Positions 1 to 6,802 of a stretch of 6,802 bases of DNA are shown here, in pieces (position 1 is the stretch's first letter; each line of letters begins with the position of its first letter). Below the pieces are notes generated by a model. That model did no database searches. It saw only the letters and a program-made list of their open reading frames with translations, and was not told the DNA's origin. This stretch comes from Candidatus Coatesbacteria bacterium RBG_13_66_14 (lineage in GTDB: Bacteria > RBG-13-66-14), in contig MFAF01000035.1 of NCBI GenBank assembly GCA_001774505.1, positions 11,280-18,081 on the forward strand, given 5' to 3'. The position numbers and the translations under genes are program-made.

Positions 1-3000
1 AACCGGGGGTTCGGATGGGTGGCTCCCCGCCCGAACTGCCCGTCGAAGCCCCAGTCGTTCCAGCGGGTAAGGTTGTAGACCAGGTCGAGGGCCTGCTCGC
101 GGATCAAAAACCCCTGCGTGTCCTCGCGCTGCTCCAGCGGCTCGTAGTCCTGGTTGTCCTCGGAGTTCACCGTGCCCACGGCGAAGTGATTCATCGGGTT
201 CTCGGGCTCGACGACCGGCGCCTCCCACCGGACGCCGGTGAGCCGGAGGTTGTACACGAGGACGGCCGTGTCCTCGCCTCCGCTGAAATCCCCGGCGTTC
301 TCCGACTCGATCCAGATGCGCATGGCCTTGATTATATTGGACGCGGGCGGCATGTAGTCCCCCGGCCGCGTTTCGTCGGTTTCCAGGGGGATGCGGATGG
401 CCAGCCAGCCGTTGCCCAGGTCGCGCCCCAGGTACTCATCGGGGATGTCCGCCAGGGGGAGGGTGTAGCCGAAGTGCTGCTCAATGGTGTCTAGGGTGAG
501 GTTGAAGTCCAGGTCCTCGGTGTTCAAGAGGGAGTTGTTCCGCCCGATGAAGACCTCGTCGTAGATGCCGCCGTCGCCGGAGTTGTTGAATGTCCAGCCG
601 CGCTCGTCCTCCGAGTAGTTCAATCGCCCGTCCAGCTCGCCGGGGTCGGAGAGGTCGTCGGAGATGCCCTCGTGCAGCCCCTCGTCCTCTGTGTCGTAGC
701 CTTCGTAGCCGAAGCCCGTGTAATCGCCGTCCGAGTCCTCGTTGATGAGCCCGATGTCGAAGTGCAGCACGCCGCCGTTGATGTCTCCGCGGCGGAAGAG
801 GTAGAACTCCAGGTACTTGAGGTTCTTCTCCTCGAGGTCCAGGCCGTTGGGGGAGATTATCCGGCAGAAGGAGTCCCACTGGTCCGCCCCCTGTGGCAGC
901 GGCCTCGCTTCGTCGCCGCCGAACACCAGGACGCGCACCACGTCCTCGTTCCACTCGTCGTTTATCTGGCTGCGGATCCACTCCTCGTCCCCCACCTTCA
1001 CCAGCCTCCGGTCGGCCTGGTCGTAGGCGCCGTCCTGGGTCACCGGCGGGGAGCTCGGGCCCCACTCGTCGCCGTCTGCGGGGAAGGAGATGGATTGGTG
1101 CGCGCTCTCCATATCATCCACGTGAGCCCGGCCCACACGGTTCGGGTCGTAGAAGCTGTAGGCCCATTCGCCCTCGAGGGTGATGAGCGATTCCTCCTTC
1201 GATTCGACGAAGGGCAGGAGGTTGACGAAGTCGGTCATGAACTGGTTGGGCAGGTTCAGGCTGGCGTCGGCGTCCATCACCTGGTGGGAGCTGGGGATGG
1301 CCCTCAGTTCGGGAATCTCCAGCTTGTCCACCGGCAGGTCGGTCCACTCGCCGATGTAGGTCCCCCCCAGGGACAGGACGTCGCCGAGGTTGAACTCCAG
1401 CCGGCCGCCGGCCAGCGTCTTGCCGGCCTCGCCGAAGAGCGGCTTGTACTCGTATTTTATCTTCAGGTCGGCGTCCGAGGAGTCGGCTCCGGGAACCAGG
1501 AATTCGATGTACCCCGAGTCGTAATCAATGATGTAGTCCACGTCGCGGACCAGGCGCCGCCCGTTCAGCGTCACCTCTTCGGAGCCGGGGATGATGTTGG
1601 GCTTGAGGAAGCGGATGGCCGAGGCGCTGTGGTACTCCACGTGGATGTCGTAGCGGTGGTTGCGCCGGGATGAACTCTCGTCGTAGGCGTCCTCGTCGGT
1701 GCCCTCCTCGCCTTCCTTCTGGAAGGGGTAGCGGTCGGGGAAGATCAACAGGCCGTTGGTGAAGTCTATGAAGTTGATGTTGATGCGGTCGTCGGAGCCG
1801 TCGGCGGCGCGGGTGAGCCCGAAGACGCGCACCAGCGGCTCCGTGGTGTTGCCGTCGCCGTCGAAGTCTTCGGCGTCGTTGGCCCGGTCCTGGAGGTCGA
1901 AGATGTCCAGGATGAAGTCGGAGTCGTTCTGCAGCCCGGAAGCCCCCAAATAGTAGATGTTGTGGTACATGTACCCGGTCAGGAGCGGGTTGATGATCCC
2001 GCTCTTGACGAGCTTGGGGTTCGCCGTCGCGCCTTCGCCGTAGCCCACCGAATAGATGACGCCGGTGGGGTTGGAGGGGCTGGCCACCTTGTACCTGATG
2101 GCCACGTAGTCGGTGGTGCTGACACTGGTGGTGAAAGTGACCCTGCCGGTAGCCTTGTTGATGTAGAAATCCTGGACGTTCTCCAGCCGGCGCCAGAAGC
2201 TGGAGCTGACGGGGTCGTCGCCCGTCGGGACGGGCGGGTCGGTGGGGTTGCCCCCCTCGCCGTCCGAGTAGATCTGGGCGTCGAGCGTGTAGTAGTTGTA
2301 AGTGGGATCGCGCTGCTGGCCGTAGGAATAAACGAAGATCTCGATGAGGGCGCTTGAGTCTATGGGGGATTCGGCTATCTGAAGCTGCGGTCCGAAGTGG
2401 GACGGGTTGGTGTCCACCCGGTAGTAGACCCGCTCCGAGTAGCTCGTGTCCCGGATGTCCTCCCGCTGGAGCTGGCCAGTGCCGGTGAACTCCTCCTCCT
2501 CGGTGATGCCTTTCTCCCGGGAGCCGATCAGGGTGAAGGTGAACCACTCGCCCAGCCCGCCGACTACCTTGGCCCCGAAGAGGCTCTTGGCCGAGTAGCT
2601 GACGAATCGCGTTCCGGGGATGGAGAGGTTGACGTCGCCCAGCTCGGCCTGACGGATGAGCTCGTCCTCCCGGCCGGTGTAGATGAGGGACAGCTTGTTC
2701 CGAGAGTCGTTCTCCCGGGTGTCGTCGTAGTCCACGTTGACGGTCACCCGTTCGGCGATGGTCCCCTCGACCCGGATCTGCGTCTCCTGGTCCATGTTGA
2801 AATCGCCCTGGGTGCCCACCAGGAGCGGGTCGGGGGGATTTTCGTAGGTTTTGGACGTGTAGCCGAGGACGAAGAGCTTGCGGCCGGTGATTTTCAGGGT
2901 GGTGGCGAGCCAGTCTATCGCGATGTCACCGATGAGCCCCTCGTCGGCCTCGCGGGCATAGGTCCGCTCGCGGAGCCGGACATTCGCCACCCGTTCCGAC

Positions 3001-3323
3001 CACTCGTCGTAATTGAAGGGGTAGAGGTAGGGGTCACCGTAGGCGTCGTAGTTGCGGTTGTAGCTCCAGAGCCGTTCCCCGAGCTCCGCGGCTGTGGGTG
3101 GCGCGTAGTCGAAAGGCTCGAGGACGAGTCCCTCGTAGAAACCGGGGGTTTTCGGGTCTTCGAGCTCGGGAGTGAAGAACGCCTCGTAGGTTTGGCGCTT
3201 GGGCGGGTTGACCCGGTAGTAGAACCTCTCAACCCGGTAGCCGTCGTCGGGCCTCGCGCGGAGCGTGCCGACGACGCACAGGACGGCGAAAAGGGCCAGG
3301 ACTACCGGTACGACAGGGCGCAA
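1..3323 (-). CDS. sprA: SprA/Sov-family giant outer-membrane protein (T9SS translocon-like), N-terminal 1107 residues, truncated by window edge
   Basis: SprA (Sov) is the very large outer-membrane beta-barrel that forms the exit pore of the type IX secretion system; Flavobacterium SprA is roughly 2400 residues, so the 1107 codons here are probably about half. Translating from TTG at 3323 gives an uninterrupted frame to the left edge. Residues 1-23 look like a signal peptide: an Arg, a hydrophobic stretch rich in Val and Leu, and possible cleavage after LRA. Residues about 170-270 match the conserved SprA N-terminal pattern: a GDFNMD segment, a VDYDDTREN strand, LSLIYTGREDELI, then GDVNLSIPG and AKSLFGAKV. 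Further family-like segments are EEVTLNGRRLVRDVDY (582-597), followed by a DYDSGYIEFL strand, and IIKAMRIWIE (997-1006) with a following VYNLRLTGVRWEA strand. Composition is Tyr-, Asp- and Glu-rich with alternating strand patterns, as in outer-membrane barrels. The gene sits behind the glyS terminator, so it is probably transcribed separately. The family is recognised from memory of conserved motifs; its exact role as a secretion pore here is inferred. Confidence 0.78.
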   Translation of the reverse strand, partial: MRPVVPVVLALFAVLCVVGTLRARPDDGYRVERFYYRVNPPKRQTYEAFFTPELEDPKTPGFYEGLVLEPFDYAPPTAAELGERLWSYNRNYDAYGDPYLYPFNYDEWSERVANVRLRERTYAREADEGLIGDIAIDWLATTLKITGRKLFVLGYTSKTYENPPDPLLVGTQGDFNMDQETQIRVEGTIAERVTVNVDYDDTRENDSRNKLSLIYTGREDELIRQAELGDVNLSIPGTRFVSYSAKSLFGAKVVGGLGEWFTFTLIGSREKGITEEEEFTGTGQLQREDIRDTSYSERVYYRVDTNPSHFGPQLQIAESPIDSSALIEIFVYSYGQQRDPTYNYYTLDAQIYSDGEGGNPTDPPVPTGDDPVSSSFWRRLENVQDFYINKATGRVTFTTSVSTTDYVAIRYKVASPSNPTGVIYSVGYGEGATANPKLVKSGIINPLLTGYMYHNIYYLGASGLQNDSDFILDIFDLQDRANDAEDFDGDGNTTEPLVRVFGLTRAADGSDDRININFIDFTNGLLIFPDRYPFQKEGEEGTDEDAYDESSSRRNHRYDIHVEYHSASAIRFLKPNIIPGSEEVTLNGRRLVRDVDYIIDYDSGYIEFLVPGADSSDADLKIKYEYKPLFGEAGKTLAGGRLEFNLGDVLSLGGTYIGEWTDLPVDKLEIPELRAIPSSHQVMDADASLNLPNQFMTDFVNLLPFVESKEESLITLEGEWAYSFYDPNRVGRAHVDDMESAHQSISFPADGDEWGPSSPPVTQDGAYDQADRRLVKVGDEEWIRSQINDEWNEDVVRVLVFGGDEARPLPQGADQWDSFCRIISPNGLDLEEKNLKYLEFYLFRRGDINGGVLHFDIGLINEDSDGDYTGFGYEGYDTEDEGLHEGISDDLSDPGELDGRLNYSEDERGWTFNNSGDGGIYDEVFIGRNNSLLNTEDLDFNLTLDTIEQHFGYTLPLADIPDEYLGRDLGNGWLAIRIPLETDETRPGDYMPPASNIIKAMRIWIESENAGDFSGGEDTAVLVYNLRLTGVRWEAPVVEPENPMNHFAVGTVNSEDNQDYEPLEQREDTQGFLIREQALDLVYNLTRWNDWGFDGQFGRGATHPNPR

Positions 3324-3330
3324 CGGAGAA

Positions 3331-3335
3331 CTCCC
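3331..3335 (-). promoter_or_regulatory. Shine-Dalgarno for the TTG start of the SprA-like gene
   Basis: GGGAG on the minus strand ends 7 nt before the TTG at 3323-3321. The frame has an in-frame TAA about 50 nt upstream, and no ATG or GTG lies between that stop and the TTG. The hydrophobic signal peptide begins directly after it. Together these fix TTG as the most likely start. Confidence 0.6.
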
Positions 3336-3427
3336 GGGCGGGGCTTCGGGGATTGAAAACGGCGGAATATGTTAATCTCAAACAGGATACGACGTTCCGA
3401 GATTCCCGGTTCCCCTCACGGGACGGT

Positions 3428-3470
3428 AAAGAGAAACCCTCCACGGGGCGGGTCGCACACTCCGGGAGGG
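3428..3470 (-). terminator. Rho-independent terminator of glyQS
   Basis: Read on the minus strand, the hairpin begins 5 nt after the glyS stop codon. CCCTCCCGG pairs with CCG-T-GGAGGG, giving a nine-pair GC-rich stem with one bulged T and a loop of about 15 nt. It is followed at once by the T-rich tail TTTCTCTTT. The position and tail are those of an intrinsic terminator separating glyQS from the SprA-like gene. The loop is long and the tail is broken by two Cs, so termination may be incomplete. Confidence 0.65.
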
Positions 3471-3475
3471 GTCGC

Positions 3476-5652
3476 CTACTCGGCCTGGATTAAGGAGAGA
3501 TCGCCCACCAGGCCAAAAACGCCGACCAATTCGTTCAACAGCGCCAGGCGGTTGTCGCGGAGCCCCTCGGAGTCGGTGAAAACCGTGACCTCGTCGAAGA
3601 AGCGGTCTATGGCCTCGCGGAAGCCGGCGATTTTCCCCAGGGCGGCGTCGAAGTCCCCCCGCCCGACAGCGTCGGCCACGGCTTTCCCGTCGCGGGCGAG
3701 CAGCTCCGACAGCCGGCGTTCCTCGTCTTTCTCCAGTTTGTTCGCGTCGAAGGCTTTGAGCACCGTGAGGCCGAATTCCTTATCGGCCTGGCGGAGGATG
3801 TTGCAGGCCCGCTTGTAACCAGCCGCCACGTCGGCGAACTCGATGCTCCCCTTGGCCCGGGCGAGGGAGTGGGCCGAACGCCAGACGGACCAGGGGCGTG
3901 TGGGATAGGCCCCCAGCGCCGCCCGAGCGGCGTCGGTCGGCAGCCCCAGCTCCCCGAGCAGGCGGAGGGCGCGCTCGGCGATAAAAGTCACCAGCTTCCC
4001 GCACACCTCGCCCTCGTCGAACGCCTTTTTGGTCGTTCCCGTGAAATTCGAGACCGCGATGTGTAGGAGCGGGTCCAGGTCGAGCCGCGCGTGGTCGAAG
4101 CCCGTGGGCTCGTGACCCTCCACACCGGCGGCGATGCCGATGATCCCCCGCGCGGCGCGACGCAGCCCGTAGGGGTCCCTCGAACCGGTGGGGGAGAGGC
4201 CGACGGCGAAGCACCCCGCCAGGGTGTCCAGCCGGTCTAAAAGCGCCAGGAGGCATCCCACCGCCGTCTGCGGCAGCTCATCCGCCCGACCCGTAAATCC
4301 TTTCGGGAGGTACTGCTCCGAGACGGCCCGCCAGACCGGCTCGGGCTCCTTCTGCGTCCGGGCCAGATCGCCGCCGATCAGCCCCTGCAGGCCGGTGAAC
4401 TCGACGACGAGACGAGTGAGGAGGTCCTGCTTGGCAAGGGAGGCCGCCCGTTCGAGGTGTCCCGCCACGGTCGGGTCGGCGTCGCAGAATCCCTCCGCGT
4501 TGACCGACTGCACGAGGGTGAGGAGGCGGTTCCTCTTGTCGGAATAGCTACCCAGGCCTTTGATGAACTGGAGGTCGGCGAGCTCCTCGGTCAGGGACGC
4601 CAGGGACCGCTTGCGGTCCTGCTCCCAGAAGAAGGCGGCGTCGGTGAGCCGCGCCCGCAGGACGCGCTCGTGACCGGCCACGACGCCCACGGCGTTCCGG
4701 TCCCCCCCGTCCCGCACGACGATGAAGCGCGGGAGGAGCTTCCCCGAGGCGTCGCGCACCTCGAAGTATTTCTGATACTCCTTCAGAACGCTGGAGACCA
4801 CGACCTCGGGCAGTTCCAGGAACCGCTCCTCGAACCCGCCCTCCAGGCAGGTAGGGTGCTCCACCGCGTTGGTGACGTCGAGGAGCAGCTCCTCGTCCAC
4901 ACGGACCTTTCCGTGCGCGGAGAGCAGCTCTTCCAGGCGCTTTTTGAGATGCGTATAGCGTTCCCCCGGCTTCTGGACGTTCCCCTCGTCGTCCACGGCG
5001 GTGCCGTCGGGGATGACGTGGTGCTCAAGGCAGGCGAGCCGATACCCTTCCAGGGAGGCGTCGGGGAGCTCGAACTCGGAGTCGGCCAGGAAGCGGTGCC
5101 CCCGCGACCGGCGTCCCGCCTTGACCTCGCCTATTTCCAGCGGCAGCACCGCGTCGCCGGCCAGGGCGGCGAGCCAGCGGATGGGCCGCAGGAAGCGGAC
5201 CTCTCCGGCACCCCAGCGCATGGCCTTGGGCAGCGGCAGCTCGGCGACGAGGGACTCCGCGATGCCGGGGAGCAGGTCCACCGTGGACGCGCCGCCCGTC
5301 TTCATCTCCACCTGAACCCGTTGCCCCTTGGGTGTCTGGGCTATCCGGAGGTCGGCCTCGGTGAGGCCGAATTTCGCGGCGAAGCTGATGGCGGCCGGGG
5401 TGGGGTTGCCTTCGCCGTCGTAGGCCACGTGGATGGGGGGGCCGAGCTTGAGGTCGGTCCTCTCCGGCTGCCGCTCCGCGAGCCCGGAGACGTGGACCGC
5501 CAGCCGCCGCGGGGTGCCGAGGGCCGTTATCTCGTCGAACCCCAGGTCGCTCTCGGTCAGCTTCCGGTGCAGAAGAGCCGCGAGGTCGTCCAGGGCCGGG
5601 GTGAGGAAGCGGCTCGGCAGGTCCTCGACGCCGATTTCCAGGAGGAAGTCCA

Positions 5653-5653
<1 letters not shown>
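3476..5653 (-). CDS. glyS: Glycyl-tRNA synthetase, beta subunit
   Basis: The beta subunit of the split (alpha2beta2) bacterial glycyl-tRNA synthetase binds tRNA-Gly in the cytoplasm and, with GlyQ, charges it with glycine using ATP. The 725-residue product from ATG 5653 is slightly longer than typical (about 690). Family motifs run the full length (numbered from the ATG): LLEIGVEDLP at the N terminus, GTPRRLAV (46-53), KAMRWG (143-148), FLRPIRW (154-160), RGHRFL (184-189), VEHPTCLEGGFEERFLELP (264-282), LTDAAFFWEQDRK (336-348), the HD-like helical region around KQDLLTRLVVEFTGLQG (408-424), SRDPYGLRR (491-499), and a C-terminal anticodon-binding (DALR-like) region ending with FFDEVTVFTDSEGLRDNR (685-702). 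Two starts are possible, GTG at 5656 or ATG at 5653. The ATG is preferred because the G-rich Shine-Dalgarno (GCGGGGGGA) lies about 5 nt before it and only 2 nt before the GTG. Either start overlaps the glyQ stop, implying coupled translation. The stop is TAG. No inactivating change is seen. Confidence 0.97.
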
Positions 5654-6552
<899 letters not shown>

Positions 6553-6625
6553 ACTCTATATAGTGTCAACAAAAATAATGTTCGTTCTCCCGTTCCCGGT
6601 CCGGTGTAAACCCGCGCAAAGCGAG

Positions 6626-6654
6626 ATTTTAGGCCTTACCGGTTGCCGTGTCAA
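6626..6654 (-). promoter_or_regulatory. Sigma70-type promoter for glyQS
   Basis: On the minus strand a perfect TTGACA -35 box (6654-6649) is followed by a 17-bp spacer and a TAAAAT -10 box (6631-6626), five of six matches to TATAAT. Transcription would start near 6619, leaving a leader of roughly 65 nt before the glyQ ATG. This is the strongest minus-strand promoter in the window. The inference rests on consensus match and position only. Confidence 0.7.
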
Positions 6655-6658
6655 CCGG
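6639..6658. repeat. 20-bp palindrome over the glyQ -35 box, candidate operator
   Basis: CCGGTTG and CAACCGG form perfect 7-bp inverted half-sites separated by 6 bp. The TTGACA -35 hexamer of the glyQ promoter is embedded in one half and the spacer. A regulator bound here would block RNA polymerase, so the palindrome is a candidate operator. It lies upstream of the predicted transcript start, so it is not a leader hairpin of the glyQ message. GC-rich DNA produces such palindromes by chance, so the regulatory role is uncertain. Confidence 0.4.
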
Positions 6659-6698
6659 CGGCGCCGGTCCGGGGGTGCGGTCGGTATCCGCGAACATC

Positions 6699-6712
6699 GC
6701 CGTTTTTACGGC
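6699..6712. repeat. Short inverted repeat between the divergent promoters
   Basis: GCCGT and ACGGC flank a loop of four T residues, giving a 5-bp perfect stem. It sits about midway between the minus-strand glyQ promoter and the plus-strand promoter. No T-tail follows on either strand, so it does not look like a terminator. Its function is unknown and it may be chance. Confidence 0.3.
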
Positions 6713-6732
6713 TTCGCCGCCGCAGTTGCCCC

Positions 6733-6761
6733 TTGACCGTTCACGGTATTCCCCATATACT
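6733..6761 (+). promoter_or_regulatory. Sigma70-type promoter facing right, for a gene beyond the edge
   Basis: TTGACC (6733-6738) is followed by a 17-bp spacer and TATACT (6756-6761). Each hexamer matches the sigma70 consensus at five of six positions. Transcription would begin near 6768. A GGGGAG Shine-Dalgarno-like sequence at 6787-6792 is followed 5 nt later by a TTG at 6798, which could be a start codon, or the true start may lie just past the window. The arrangement implies a divergently transcribed gene to the right of glyQ, whose identity cannot be seen. Confidence 0.6.
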
Positions 6762-6802
6762 ATGCCCTCGAAAGAACCGACCCGAAGGGGAGCCCGTTTG
6801 GA

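Noticed and set aside
672..1673. Plus-strand open frame of 333 codons
   Set aside because: It is antisense to the SprA-like coding region, Val- and Leu-rich without domains, and explained by codon bias on the opposite strand.
1525..2547. Minus-strand open frame rich in Arg, His, Pro and Gly
   Set aside because: It is out of register with the SprA-like frame, which runs open through the same bases. Its composition is typical of a shifted reading of GC-rich DNA.
2397..3356. Plus-strand open frame of over 300 codons opposite the SprA-like gene
   Set aside because: It mirrors the minus-strand coding frame, has no recognisable motif and no convincing ribosome-binding site. The minus frame has a signal peptide and family motifs.
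3376..3381. TTGAGA as the -35 box of a promoter for the SprA-like gene
   Set aside because: The hexamer is good but the sequences at the right distance (TTTCAA or TTTTCA) match TATAAT poorly, so it is not annotated as a promoter.
6553..6625. T-box or glycine riboswitch in the glyQ leader
   Set aside because: The leader predicted from the promoter is only about 65 nt, too short for either. No T-box AGGGTGGNACCGCG-like sequence or terminator/antiterminator pair is present.

Overview
The window is GC-rich bacterial DNA in which every gene I can support reads on the minus strand. From right to left there is an intergenic region with two outward-facing sigma70-type promoters (6553-6802), then glyQ (6552-5653) and glyS (5653-3476), a rho-independent terminator, a short spacer, and the first 1107 codons of a very large gene that runs off the left edge (3323-1).

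glyQ and glyS encode the alpha and beta subunits of the split bacterial glycyl-tRNA synthetase. They are translationally coupled: the start of glyS overlaps the stop of glyQ. A near-consensus promoter (TTGACA, 17 bp, TAAAAT) lies about 70-100 bp upstream of glyQ. A hairpin with a T-rich tail closes the unit 5 nt after the glyS stop. No T-box or glycine riboswitch is visible in the leader.

The large left-hand gene is the most interesting item. I translated it by hand from a TTG start with a good Shine-Dalgarno and found no stop over 1107 codons. It begins with a signal peptide, and its sequence has the signature segments of the SprA/Sov family, the giant outer-membrane beta-barrel translocon of the type IX secretion system (T9SS) first described in Bacteroidota. 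Its C-terminal part lies outside the window.

Organism: a GC-rich genome with a split GlyRS (many Bacteroidota use a single-chain enzyme) plus a SprA-like protein suggests a diderm outside Bacteroidota. A member of the wider FCB group or an uncultured candidate phylum with SprA homologues is likely. This is inference; the window has no rRNA or other marker to settle it.

The two transcription units have no obvious functional link: one is housekeeping translation and the other is outer-membrane export or surface biology. At the far right, a plus-strand promoter followed by a Shine-Dalgarno-like GGGGAG indicates that a divergent gene begins at or just beyond the edge. I see no mobile element, CRISPR array, tRNA, rRNA or coding repeat.
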